A stretch of 64,000 nt of DNA from positions 124,001-188,000 of the forward strand of contig JAQPZY010000548.1 in the NCBI GenBank assembly GCA_029931535.1, read 5' to 3'. The position numbers and the translations under genes were made by a program. The notes under the pieces are model-generated. The model ran no database searches. It was given only the letters and a program-made list of their open reading frames with translations, and was not told the origin of the DNA. The DNA is from Margaritifera margaritifera. Its lineage: Eukaryota > Mollusca > Bivalvia > Unionida > Margaritiferidae. Shown here one piece after another: positions 24,690-35,769 of this stretch; within the stretch, counting starts at the first letter, position 1; each line of letters begins with the position of its first letter.

Positions 24690-24929
24690 CTTTTAATGAG
24701 GCTTTTCTTTATATACCTCACTATGAAATAATAATGCAATATTAACATGATATATTGTTTAATGTTGTTTTTATTTAGGAAGAACACGCACGAACACATA
24801 AGCACACTCACATACGAACACATGCAGAAGTACATGCAGACATGTAGAAAGACAACCTAAGTACTCTAGCCTATTAGGACAAATGTGTTTATTTACTTAT
24901 AATATACTGCATTCATATAGACATCACCA

Positions 24930-25500
24930 TGTCCACACTTATATCATTTATTAAAGCTATCCTACATGTGTTTGATTCTAAAATGTCCATAGGCCAAGCT
25001 TTCAATACCATCGTCTTGCAAATATTGTTTATCATAGAAACAAAAAAGACCGATTTTTGTTATTTTTTCACAAAACAATTGATGAACATTACAATATCAG
25101 AGTCATACTCGGAGACACATTAGATTTTATTGTGTCTGTTTGTATGTCTCAAATAGGTGATCCTTCTTCACAGTTGCTTTACTTGTGCCTTTTGGTTTAT
25201 TTTCTTCTTTTCCTTCACAAACAAATGCATTAATTTTTGGTCTTATAGCACACAAAATATGTATTGTTTTTTTATTGGTTTCATCATTCATTTTACAAAG
25301 TACATTTTTGTTTTGTCGTTATGTAGAAGTGGCCTTTGGATATTCGGAAGTGTCAAATAAATGCATACGATCCCACATATCTTTATAGATATCCTAAGTT
25401 TCGCAGTAAAAAAGAAACTGTCCGTATCGATCATTTGTAATTGCAATTTGTCTTGGTATTTTTTCTTTAGATAATTATAGTAGAAAAATTGTATTTGCAA
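24930..25500 (-). pseudogene. Polinton 1 DNA polymerase B, C-terminal fragment
   Basis: Minus-strand translation from 25500 gives the catalytic block IDTDSF (motif C, aspartates intact). After a frameshift come DIYKDMWDRMHLFDTSEYPK, CKMNDETNKK, IRPKINAF, KPKGTSKATVKK and, further on, DDGIESLAYGHFRI. These are the conserved segments, in order, of the C-terminus of protein-primed type B polymerases of Polintons. The exonuclease, palm motifs A and B and the N-terminus are missing: the next sequence upstream is the capsid-type gene. At least one frameshift and two stops are present. Confidence 0.85.
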
Positions 25501-25567
25501 TTAGGCCACAAAACAAAAACAAATCTTATTTTGTTAATTTTAAAAAGTTGAATTTATGATTATTTCA

Positions 25568-26351
25568 TTACCTTGTTGTTGAAAAAAGAAATAACATTTT
25601 AACATACATACCATTTAATGCATTTATGAAGTGTACATGAAGTCTCACGTGCCCTGTTTTCATCAAGAACAAGTATTCTCCATGCTGACAGAAGTAAGCA
25701 TCAAGTTGAAACATAAACAAGAAAGTTCCCGTCATACAATCTTCTACTGTAATATCATTCCTAAAATCACGATTCCACTTTCCTGTAGCTTGATATAGTT
25801 CGGGATATGCGCGCAGTAAAGTGTTACCATCTGTTGTGCTAAAATTTAGTTTTAAAGGATTGCCTCCAACCAGTAACCCGTCAGCATATAAGCATACGGA
25901 TTCAAAATTGCAGTTAGAGAAGTTAAAGAGATGTGATATATAATCTCCGGAAACTGCCTTTGGCGTTACAAATCCGATCACGACTGGACTAGATTTCTGC
26001 CCTTGAAATACATTTTCCCAGAGAAAGGAAGTGCTTCCAGTTGCAATACTCTGCTCGAGTAAATGAATATTTAGCATTGGTGGTTTTAAAATTTCAGAAT
26101 GACCATAGATGACTTTAACTTTTCTAGCTAGCAAACACATATCTAGGTAAAGAAAACAAATCATGGAAGATAGGCCGCTGAAGAACTAAACTAATGGAAC
26201 CATTGATGTATTGTGGTCGCATAAAAAGGTCATTATTACTGCCGCTTGGATCGGGGTAAACTGGATGATCGCTATCATCTTTAATAAGCAGTTGTGTGGT
26301 TAACTGAGTAGGTTTAGCATCTTGTCCGAAATTCAATAGAGTTTGAATCAT
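25568..26351 (-). pseudogene. Capsid-type protein of Polinton 1 (F54H12.2-like)
   Basis: Two overlapping minus-strand open frames (26351-26124, then 26164-25568, shifted) together resemble the family typified by C. elegans F54H12.2, found in Maverick-type elements. The N-terminal piece has YPDPSGSNNDLFMRPQYINGS. The next has RKVKVIYGHSE, ENVFQGQKSSPVVIGFV, FNFSNCNFESVCLYADG, ELYQATGKWNRDF and GHVRLHVHF. The order and spacing fit the C-terminal half of the family, read here as a jelly-roll virion protein. Most of the reading frame survives, so decay is moderate. Major versus minor capsid role is uncertain. Confidence 0.75.
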
Positions 26352-26889
26352 GGCTCTGTAGGGATTGTTATCAAACGTGAAATTGACTTATTGTGTATGG
26401 ACAGTTCAGGTGAGGAAAACAGGGCTTGTAAAAATAGATTTACAGGTTCGACTTTTTCAATGGCAGTCATATTTTTTCCATTTGCTTTTTACCTTCAATT
26501 TTACATAAAGGCGTGATCACTTTAAATCCAAGTAGACCATCGAATTTTGACCACTAATACGAAATTCAATCGGACCATATCCAGGAAGTTGAGACTAAGG
26601 ACGAACCTCTTGATCATAATTATCAGCTAATGCCAATTAGTGGGTGGGAGATCAAAAAGAGCAAGTTCACTGGGGATGCCTTCCTGAAAATTTCCAAGTT
26701 AAAAGTCAAAAATATTATTTTTAGCTCTACAAAAATGACTTTTTGTTCCTCTGTTTTCTATGAAATGTATTTTGATTTTTTCTTTTTTTTCTTTTTAGTC
26801 AACCTTCTTTGATTTATAAGGGATCTGGACTCTTCTATCCCTTTTTCTGTAATGGCTGCCTGTTGTCTTTTAAGGCATTTTCATCACGT
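26352..26889. other. Gap between capsid and integrase relics
   Basis: No conserved block recognised on either strand. Contains T-rich sequence at 26760-26800. Confidence 0.35.
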
Positions 26890-27320
26890 CCTAATTCATT
26901 TTTCGCCTGTTCTACAACTTGCTTGACAGGTGCAACCAAATCCACGAGTACTTGACGGCGTGATGATGTGCTTTTTCCAGATGACTTTTACTCTTTTGCA
27001 ATGTTGCATGAATTCCAATAATCGACTTTCCAAAATCCATTTAGTAAACGTGGAGGTATGACAAAGAGTTTTAGTTCTCAACTATTTTGTCTAAATCATC
27101 AATGTAACAGTAATTATGATTTTGCCTAATAAATCAGTAAAGATCTGTTTTATGGTTCACAGCACACGCTGGACATAATTAGCTTTTGCTGGATTCTGAG
27201 TCGTTAAGATAAATATGCCATTATCTTTCAAACATTTCTTGAACCACTGGTTGACAAACTCTGAACCTTTGTCTGAGCGCAGTTTGATTGGCTTACTGTT
27301 TGTTTTTGAAAAAAGTCTTA
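26890..27320 (-). pseudogene. Retroviral-type integrase fragment of Polinton 1 (F54H12.3-like)
   Basis: Minus-strand reading from about 27305 gives KPIKLRSDKGSEFVNQWFKK, ILTTQNPAKANYVQR, then, with shifts, RQNHNYCYIDDLDKIVEN. This is the second half of a DDE integrase core: the Asp of RSDKGSEF and the family's PKANYAER block, in which the catalytic Glu appears to be replaced by Gln (NYVQR). The catalytic N-terminal part and zinc-binding domain are absent. In C. elegans the related F54H12.3 is a neighbour of F54H12.2, the same pairing as here. Stops follow at 27130 and beyond. Confidence 0.75.
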
Positions 27321-27422
27321 AGTATTCATTTTAACTAAAAGTAATTTTAAGTCAAAGAGAGTCTTTTTTCCTCCGCTATTACGTGTGAATTGAATCACTC
27401 CCTAATCATTCTATCAGGTAAA

Positions 27423-28243
27423 TCATTTTAACACTATGTGAAATATTTTCTCCGCCACTCTTTTTGCTTTTAAGTTCTTTTTTTTTTTTCTCCAATCATC
27501 GGAAAGCAGTTTTTCTTTGTATGCATGAAGTTGATCTAGGGGTATATTTAGGTTAGTGGTGGCTTCTTCCCATTGCTGAAGCACGTTTTTATCATTGATG
27601 GTTGAACGGTATATCATCGAAGAATGATAATAACTTGTCACTGGTGGAATACAAAATACACTCATGGCGTCTTTGGGAAGGATGATCCACTTGACACCCA
27701 TAACATTATTTTCGTGTTACCACTCCAATATTATTCATCATAGCCCTAGCATAAAGAATGTTAAATTCATCCTCTAACATTTGGCTGGTTCTATCATCTA
27801 TATGAGCTGTAAATTGCGTCGAAGTAATTTCCATGAGCCTTGTGAAACGTTTCTCAAACAAAAAGGTCAGGTTGATCAAAAGCACTTTTGTGAATTAGAA
27901 CTTATTTGTTAACACTATGTTTCTCTCATCTTATTAAAAAATGACGATTTAAGTCAAATTATGTAAACACATATGACACAGACCAAGGGTTTTGCTCCGA
28001 CCTTGATGGTCTCCACCTACTTGGATAATCTGATATCACTCCATCCCCGTATGAACTTTCAAAATATTTCATTTGAAGTACTAGTTTCAGAATATGATTC
28101 TCCCATTCTTGAAATAATTTATTCCTCAACTCATTTTTTAAAAAAATCTCTTTGTAGTTTTCTAATTGGTTTTGAGGAATATCAAGCTTGGAAACATACT
28201 CCTCCCATTCTTCAAGTACTTTTCTTATATCAACTGCTTTCAA
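27423..28243 (-). CDS. W-E-E repeat ORFs of Polinton 1, unknown function
   Basis: Two minus-strand frames, 28243-27959 (94 codons) and 27701-27423 (92 codons), share one pattern: V-L-x-x-W-E-E-x(4)-L-x-I-P-x-x-Q-L-x-x-Y-K-E-x-x-L, about 30 residues and predicted helical. The first frame has a second partial unit (LFQEWENHILKL). The sequence between them is broken by stops, so this may be one decayed repeat protein or two duplicated ORFs. The first frame ends in a basic, Pro/Ser-rich tail. No known domain is recognised. Confidence 0.45.
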
Positions 28244-28469
28244 ATCTGACGAATATATTACTTCAGTCTACTGTTAGGGGTGAAAGTCTTGCAGTTCATG
28301 TTGAAAAAAATTAAACTCACTTAATTTACATGCAATACAATTCGCCATTGTAACACTTTGAAGATGATCTAGCATGTGCAGTCCATTCTTAAATTCGATC
28401 AGAAAAATGTGCACAGTGAAAATTAAAGTTAGATTTAGAACTTGCCTGAAGCTGCTTCGTCACACGCTG

Positions 28470-28800
28470 TGTGCTATCTTTTTTTTAAAAGTCTGGCTTT
28501 CCTTGCTCTTCAATTCCCCATGACCAATTATTTTGAAGTAAATTCAATTCGATGACCAACGTCTATGTTCAGCCAATGATTCATCTGATTTCTCCTCAAT
28601 GACAAAGCTTTACGTTGCAAGCAAAACATGTTGTAAGGTCACCTTGTCCTGTGTAGTGAAACCCAGCCTTTTCCAAGGAATACTTGTATGGTGTTAGTTC
28701 GTTGTCTATCTTCAACAAAGATCATATCATCTCGAGCAAATTGGAAACAGTTTATGCAATACATAGTAGTATTGCCAGAATCAACCTCCAGATCCATCTC
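28470..28800 (-). pseudogene. BIR (IAP-type) zinc-domain relic in Polinton 1
   Basis: Minus-strand reading near 28680-28600 gives LEKAGFHYTGQGD followed by TTCFACNVKLC. After a one-base shift comes SDESLAEHRRWSSN, closed by a stop where the last zinc cysteine is expected. The order AGF-x-YTG-x-GD, C-x-x-C, W/H region, E-H-x-x-W is the signature of BIR domains (zinc ligands C, C, H, C), found in inhibitor-of-apoptosis proteins. A further segment upstream (CINCFQFARDDMIF, about 28775-28730) may belong to the same protein. One frameshift and two stops make it inactive. A caspase-blocking role in the ancestral element is inference. Confidence 0.65.
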
Positions 28801-29158
28801 CGTTTGTGTTTCCCCCTAAAATTGAATTTAAAAAGTTGAAAGCTCGCGTTTAAATGACAGTTAGCTTCAAATATATCAGGTGGCATATTTACAGATTTCA
28901 AACCGTCTCGAATGACGATCGCGCAACCATTTTTGCCATTTTTTTTACAATCAAAGAATATATCCCATTTAAAATATAGGTGATTTTCCTCTGTTCAAGT
29001 GACCATTTTATAGCACTTATTCCTTAATCACAAATATCTAACTTAAAATTAACAAGATCGAACTACTGAACCATGGCAAATATTATAAAAACGAAGTAAA
29101 AGACAAAACAAATATTGGGTAGCAAGTCATGAAAATCCTTTCACACTATACAAACAGA

Positions 29159-29360
29159 TACTAAGAACTTATTGTTCATAATCACTCACTGAAACCACGC
29201 CTGTTAGGCACGTGACTAGCCTTACATGACCTGATGATTTCACACCTTATGCGACCTATATTCCATCCAAATGGATTACGTTACACTTTATGACTTCAAA
29301 TTTCTGTAATCCGCCAATCCTTCAAGATAATGGCCGACAGAGCGGCAGTTTCCATCTACT
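29159..29360 (-). repeat. Right terminal inverted repeat of Polinton 1
   Basis: Complement of 22608-22801, ending GGCAGTTTCCATCTACT. The next six bases, GTAATT, are the right-hand target duplication. Confidence 0.92.
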
Positions 29361-29466
29361 GTAATTATGGTTCATGCACATTTTTTACTGCTTTTAGGGA
29401 TATTCTGCTTCAAATTATAGGCTAAGTTTACTAGGTATTCGTTGATACAAGCAGGGGAGAAGATTA
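29361..29466. repeat. Continuation of repeat family X copy B after the Polinton
   Basis: GTTCATGCACATTTTTTACTG through GATACAAGCAGGGGAGAAGA aligns to 21640-21735 of copy A. It breaks off at about 29466, where the LINE tail begins. Confidence 0.8.
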
Positions 29467-31440
29467 ATTTTTCTTTCTTTCTTTTTTAAAAGTTTTATTT
29501 ACATAAAGATAGGTGACACATATGTGTAATCAGAAACATATATAACACATGTTAAATATCAGAACAGTAAGACAAGACATATAGAAATGCCTATGATATG
29601 TGACAATCCCAGAACAGATGGAATATTTTGTCAGCTTGTAACGTACACAGAGAACAAAGATCAATAATGACAACTTTGACTTTTTAAATAAAGTATCTGT
29701 AGCCAATGCATGTATTTGAGGTTTGGGGACTTCGTGTCTTTATATGGAAGTAGAAAAAAATGGAGCCAATATTCTTCATCTATGTTACCGAACTGAGCTT
29801 TCCATTTCCTTATAGAAGTTGGTTTCTCGTCATTTTCAGTTAATTTTATTAAAAATCTTTTACACACTTTTTTCTTTTTAATGATATAGTGTGTTCCAAA
29901 ATATTTATAAAAGGTTGATGTAAATTACAATCGCAATTGAAATTAATTTTCAAATAAGATTTTATAGCCGTTAGTATGTTTTGAAATTCTAGGAAGTTGG
30001 TTATGAGGGAGAATCTACTTTTGAAGTTGTCAAAATATATCCAGGACCCATCTTCATTAATAAAATCATTAACATAGATGATGCCTTTCTGAAACCATAT
30101 TTTGTTAAAAGCACTCTTATCTGTTATTTGTATGCTAGGATTAAACCATACTGATGTTTGCAAAAAGTATTTAAGTGAATTACCTTGAATTAATTGAAGT
30201 AATTTTGAGAGGGCGCCAAAAGCATCTCTCCAAAGAGATTAAGATGTTTTCTTATGAACTGAACATAATCTGGTTCAATAAAGTACAAATGATCGATATT
30301 TGGAACTGAGAGTTGTAAGATATGTTTCCATTTAGAGTCCCCAGACAACATTCTCCGATGCCATGTAAGTTTTAAAGCATCTGTAAATTTTAAAAAAGTT
30401 ACCATCTTTATACCTCCCTCATAATACCCTTTTATTAAAATGTTTCGTTTTATTTTATCTTTTGCTCCCTTCCATAGAAACTTGTAAAAGAGTGTATTAA
30501 GTTCATTAAATACCGGTTCTCGTGGATTTGGTAAAATTAATAAAAGGCGAGAAATTTATTGCGATTGCAAGACTTTTATCACTGCTATATTTCCAAGTGG
30601 CGTAAGAACGCACTTATTCCATTGTAAACGTAAATTTCAAATTTCTCTAATTTTGGTGGGATACTTAAGAATTGGAATATTCTCTAAGTTAGTTGAAAAC
30701 TTAACGCACAAGAAAACAAATTCACTGCAGTCCTAATTAAGAGCAGAATTTCAATTTGCTGCCTGTTTTGCTTCCAAACCATATTACCTTTTTTTTACTA
30801 TATTAATACTTAGGCATGACAATTTAGAATATTGATACAATTGATCTAAAGAAGATTTGAAAGACTTTTCGGAACCATCAAGAGTGAGTGATGTATCGTC
30901 TGCGTTCTGAGAATTAACATCACTTGTACCACCAACATTTATTCCTTTAATATTCTTTCTTATTATATGAGCTAATATCTCCACACACAAGATAAAGATA
31001 TAAGGTGAGAGAGGGTTGCTTGTCTACGGCCTCTTTCAATATGAAACAATTTCGATACGTGTCTATTAATACTTATACATGATTTGATATTACATTACAA
31101 AAACTCAATCCATTTGATAACCGACTCGTCAAAATTTATTAAAATTCATTACGTTATATATGAACAACCATGCAACAGACCAGGAATTTTATGTTTCCTA
31201 GTGATAAACATAACATCATATAAGTTCCTAATATTATCACCAATGTATCTCCCTTTCAAAAAACACGTTTGATCTTCGTGTTTAAATTTAGGGAGTACAG
31301 TTGTGATCCTATTTGCTATACAAACAGAAGCAATTTTAATTGACACATTTTGAAGTGAAATAGGTCTCCAGTTTAAAATATAAGGTTATGGCTTGTCGCC
31401 TTTTGGTAAACATATTATGCTTTCACCAAAAAAAATTGTT
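29467..31440 (-). mobile_element. Tx1/L1-type LINE, 5'-truncated and broken
   Basis: Minus-strand reverse transcriptase, from 31440 down: CLPKGDKP, ILNWRPISLQNVSIKIAS, VLPKFKHEDQTCFLKGRYIG, then QNADDTSLTLDGSEKSF (motif C, YADD decayed to NADD), LSCLSINI, WHRRMLSGDSKWKHIL. Further down, KAFNKIWFQKG-type and KWKAQFGNIDEEYW blocks are typical of the long C-terminal region of these LINEs. An A-rich tail on the minus strand (TTTCTTTC... on the plus) sits at 29470-29495, next to the break in repeat X. No endonuclease precedes it. Frames shift repeatedly, so it is inactive. Confidence 0.82.
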
Positions 31441-32039
31441 TTTCATTTTATATTTTAGGAGACTATTAGTGGCTTCTATGTAGGATATATGCCATTCAAC
31501 GACTCCTTCTGATTATTATTTAATTTTGGAATATCCGAACTGAGAATGACTATAGTAACGTTTGACTTCTTATAAAAATTCCTCTTGAGTTTATGTTACC
31601 TATCCATTATTTTGGGCAAGTGCAGGCATCGCTTTACTATTGTAGTTTCTGTAGATCATGCATTCTTGACATCAATCTACATAGCGAGAAAGATTTATGA
31701 AGATAAAGCCCTAAATTTGAGGATACGGAATAACAGGCAAGACATCTAGCTCTAGTAAACACTTGTAGTCCTCCTACAATGATTTGCTCGCTGAAAAATA
31801 TTTCTTGACGAAGATAAAATCGTATAAATCTACTGCTTTCTTCGGCTGATATAGTTACACAAAGTTAATTACACATAGGAAATTAAAACTTAAACTGACG
31901 CAAGTCTGGCTTTGAAAGGCACAATCTGTGAAATATAAACAAGAACTAAAGCTATTAACGATGAGTTGATCGACAATAGCCCCGCTTGCTAAACTTTGCG
32001 TGGCAGGGCTTCAACAGAGGAACAGGTGTTGTCAGATCA
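31441..32039. other. No supported gene
   Basis: AT-rich. The continuation of repeat X expected beyond the LINE was not recognised here, so its far end may have been deleted. Confidence 0.35.
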
Positions 32040-32930
32040 CCATTAGACTGATACGAATGCAGAGAATACCGCATCTAAATGATGACGTGGAATACTGTAA
32101 ATCCAATTCAACCAAGACCTCATCAGTATAAAGGTGTATGATACATTTGTTTGGAATTCAACATTTGTAAGAAAGTTAGTATATGGAAACCTAAAATTAG
32201 GAGGACGGTCAAACAGGAATATAACTCCTGCAAATAATCTTATGGAATACCGAAAATCAAACCTGTTCATTTTCTTATCAGTATAACGCTGTAGCCAGAT
32301 TTGTTTGAATTCCAACCACCCTTTTTATAGTAAAGTTGCAAAAACTAAAGCCAGGAGGACGGACAATTTGAGAGGATACCTCCTGTGAATGATGTTGTGG
32401 AACAATGAAAATCGACTGCAGTCAAGGTCTGATCAGTATAAAGCTGAACGTTAAATATGATTGAAATTCAACAAACTAGGTAAAGTTATGGTGCAGAAAC
32501 AAAAATCTGGAGTAGGAGGAATCAGGGGACATATCTCCAGTAAATTATGTCGTCGAACTCTAGAAATCAACCTCTTTCAATGTCTCATCAATATCAGTAA
32601 ATGTAATTTAAATCTTACATAAAGGAATGCAGCATGAAACAAAGTTAATAGGATGAACATTCAGGTTCAATAACTCGTGTAAATGATGTGATTGAATACT
32701 GGAATTCAAACTCGTTTCATTCTTATCGATACAAACCTGCATGACAAATTTATATGAAATCTAGTAATTTAGTAATGCTACTATACAGAACCAAAGTAAA
32801 GAGGATTATGAATCAAAGGGAATAACACATGACATGATGCCGTGGAACATTTGAAATCTAATCATTCAAAATCTCATTAATATAACGCCCCATGCAAAAT
32901 TTGGCTGAAACAGAGAATGACAAATCAGGG
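32040..32930. repeat. Diverged tandem array, about 150-bp unit, 6 copies
   Basis: A phrase like GTGGAATACTGTAAATC recurs at about 32087, 32239, 32397, 32552, 32691 and 32842 (spacings about 139-158). Each is followed by a TCATCAGTATAAAG-like phrase, GAAATTCAAC, GTAAAGTTATGG and GGAGGA. Copies differ strongly, so the array is old. Confidence 0.7.
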
Positions 32931-33214
32931 GTCACAAGAACTATATAGATAGTTACAATCTCTCAATTCTTCATACACAAGATCCTTCAAAAACAATACT
33001 AGTTCATGTCCACCATCATATATAGCAATCCAGCCATAACCAGTAGTGTTTTTTTCAAATTTGATTTAGTCATATGTATGTTGCACATTATTCGTGCCTA
33101 CTTATTGCAGTGCGTGGAATGTTTCTTGAATCAAAAGTGTTAGAAGAAATTTAAGCTTTGTTTTCTATTCTGGCAAAGATATGTCGGATGTAAAATGTTT
33201 CATAGGATTTTCCC

Positions 33215-33320
33215 ATGATGGAAGTGTGGTGCTGGAACATGTACCGATTACAGGATATGTGCGAGTTGCGGTGGCAATCATGCGGCAAGAGACACGAAGA
33301 GAGTAGAGAACAGAGCAAGG
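33215..33320 (+). pseudogene. Possible zinc-knuckle gag fragment
   Basis: One frame reads WKCGAGTCTDYRICASCGGN followed by HAARDTKRVE, with cysteines and histidine spaced like zinc knuckles of retroelement gag proteins. Only about 30 residues are readable and no flanking domain supports it. Confidence 0.3.
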
Positions 33321-33329
33321 ATACAAATT

Positions 33330-33382
<53 letters not shown>
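33330..33382. repeat. (TA)n microsatellite
   Basis: Pure TA run of about 26 units. Confidence 0.97.
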
Positions 33383-33387
<5 letters not shown>

Positions 33388-33529
33388 CTTAGATTAAGCA
33401 CAACAAAAAAAAATTGAGGTGACTTATCTAAAGCTTAGCATAAGCACAACATTATGTCTACTATCACACGTTTGAGCGAGTTGCTTCATATAGGTCAAAT
33501 AGCCTAAAGTGAATATGATGATGCGCTTG

Positions 33530-35560
33530 ATGCAGTATTGGTTAGTAGGCCAGTTCAGGCTCCAAGGCAGCCGGTTAATCAGGTTGAACAATGAGTCCAA
33601 GCCCAACGACCAGTTCCGGCTCCTAGGCAGCCGATTCGCCTGGTTGAACAGCCAGTGCCAGCCCCACAACCAGTTTTTACTCCTAGACAGTTGGAACGGT
33701 CGGTTTTCACAGATGACTTCTGTGATTTGATAGGCGAGATTTTTAATGAGAAAAAGTCAGCAGCAAAGAAAGGTCCTGGCAAATTACCAACCATAGTAAA
33801 GCTATATACTAATACTGATGTTGCAAAAGGCTATCGCTTCACCGTGCCAAAAAAGCACAGGATTGAATCCGGCGCTTCTATATTTCTAGATTATGTGGCT
33901 CCTAGTATACGAGCTGTATTCGAAAAGGAAGTTAGTGAACTTGGTGGTCTGAAGTTTAGCCTAATGTTGAGGGTACAGTTGGAAAAAAACTGTACCTGGA
34001 CTATAAAACGTATAGGATGATGATCATCATGAAGCTGAACTAGACGTTGTTAAAAAGAAGCCTATTTCCAAAATGAGGTTATTGTCATACTGCGCACTGA
34101 TCAGATAAAGAGGTAGATTGATGAAAATGATGTCACCATACAAAGCTCCATTGGGTCAGTATGTGTATTTGACTGATGCAAAATGATTTAACTACGTAGC
34201 TACATTCCGGAAGCACCAAAGTGCATACTATCACGATCTGTTATAAAACTTAAGAACAAGGACAACCGCTGCTTTCAGTGGGTCATTCTGTCTGCTCTTT
34301 AACCGACAGACGATAGAAACGTTAAAAAGCCAGGAAAGTACCTCCAGCACCTTGGCAAGCTCAACTTTGCCAACATTGACTTTCCAGTGAAGGTTAGTGA
34401 TACTGACAAGTTTGAATTCCGCAACAAAATTATTGCAGTTAGTGTCTTTGGCTGCAACAATGGCCAATATCCGCTGCGCATTAGCGAGTCGCTTAACCCG
34501 AGACAATATTCCATAGACATATTGCTGATCGCCGAAGGCGAAAAGAGTCACTATGTCTGGAAAAAATATGTAAGCCGCCTGGTACGACATCACAACTAAC
34601 TCCATGAGAAGAAGCGCGTCTGCCGCCGATGCCTACATCTCTTCAAGCGGGTGGACCTATTAGAAGCCCACACAAAAAACCGTTTTGCTGGGCATCTACA
34701 GATTATCGACAGCCTCCAGTTTATGAATAGCAGCCTGGAAAAGCTGGTAGCTAACATCACAAAGGAGGCATTTCGTTCCACCGCGGTAAGTTCACGCGCT
34801 TTGGTCAAACTCAAGCACACGGTGAAACTTTTGTGAGGTGCATCCCAAGTTTGACGTAAAGCATTGGGCTTCGGTAATGAACCACGTATTGCTCCTTTTT
34901 CTGCAGTCGTGGGTACATTCCACAAAGGCAAGACTCAAGCTTAACCGCACTATCCATACGGGGCAGGCAATCCTCGGCCTAGCAAACTCTTTATGTACGA
35001 CTTCTACTACAATCAGATAAAAACGCGCAACAGCGATAAGGCGCACCTGCTCTACACGGACACTAGCAGTCTGCCGCTTAGCATCCAGACCGATGATGTA
35101 TACTGCTATATGGCTGAAGATGCACACCTCTACGATACGAGTGACTATTCTAAAGAGCATTCATTCTACAGCACAACAAATTAAAAGGTAGTAGAAAAGT
35201 TACTAGATCATTGCTGAGTTTGTTTCCCTTCGCCCCAAGATGTACTTGACAAACGTAGGGCCAAAGGCATTTCAATGGCAGCGGTAAGGGTCGACCTCAG
35301 GCATCAACTATACTTGAGTACCACCAAGAGAAAAAATAGTTTCGACACTTAATGACCGCCATCCTCAACGACTACCACAAAATGAGGCTGTACCACATAA
35401 ACAAAGACAACCCTTAGTCCGCTGGACACCAAAAAGTGGATTGCGCCGGATGGTATTGCGACACGGGCATATGGCCACTACCGGGCCGCACTAGAGCAAC
35501 ACGCCCATGCACAGGAGTACCTTAACGAGCTCTTCGGCCTGGGTCATGGATAAGTATACC
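33530..35560 (+). pseudogene. Polinton 2 protein-primed DNA polymerase B, internally deleted
   Basis: Starts with Pro/Gln-rich repeats (VEQPVPAPQPV). Then, after breaks: RFTVPKKHRIESG, LGGLKFSLMLRVQLEK, LKNKDNRCFQW, FPVKVSDTDKFEFRN, KSHYVWKKYVSRLV, a zinc-finger-like CRRCLHLFKR, HLQIIDSLQFMNSSLEKLV (exonuclease region), MYDFYYNQIKT, LLYTDTSSL, DTSDYSKEHSFYSTTN, LRPKMYLTN, DGIATRAYGHYR. The order is that of Polinton polymerases, but about 1 kb, including palm motifs A and B, is missing. Motif C reads DTSS where the family has DTDS, losing a catalytic aspartate. Many stops and shifts. The role in live elements is replication of the linear element from a terminal protein primer. Confidence 0.87.
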
Positions 35561-35769
35561 CTTAGGTGGTAGTTGAGTGCATTCGGACATAGTCTGTAGT
35601 TCCTCGCGAACTAAGTCACTACATAGAGCAACACTACCCGAAAGACGGCATATAGACAGCTGACCTGGGATGTCAAACCTGTCGGCCAAGGTGGAACTTT
35701 GAGCGACCACACAGGGTCAGTACCAAGGCGTTGCCCGCCTTACCGAACTCCAGTTGCATATAGGTATCG

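Larger units (their letters stand above)
22608..29360. mobile_element. Polinton/Maverick element 1, 6753 bp, termini intact
   Basis: Bounded by about 200-bp inverted repeats beginning AGTAGATGGAAACTGCC and ending with the complement. Polintons typically start with AG. The 6 bases outside are GCAATT (left) and GTAATT (right), a 6-bp target duplication with one mismatch, as known for Polintons. Inside, on the minus strand, are relics of integrase, a capsid-type protein and the C-terminus of a protein-primed DNA polymerase B, plus a BIR-like domain and W-E-E repeat ORFs; one repeat ORF lies on the plus strand. All known-family genes contain stops or shifts, and full Polintons are usually 15-20 kb, so this is a deleted relic. 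Confidence 0.9.
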
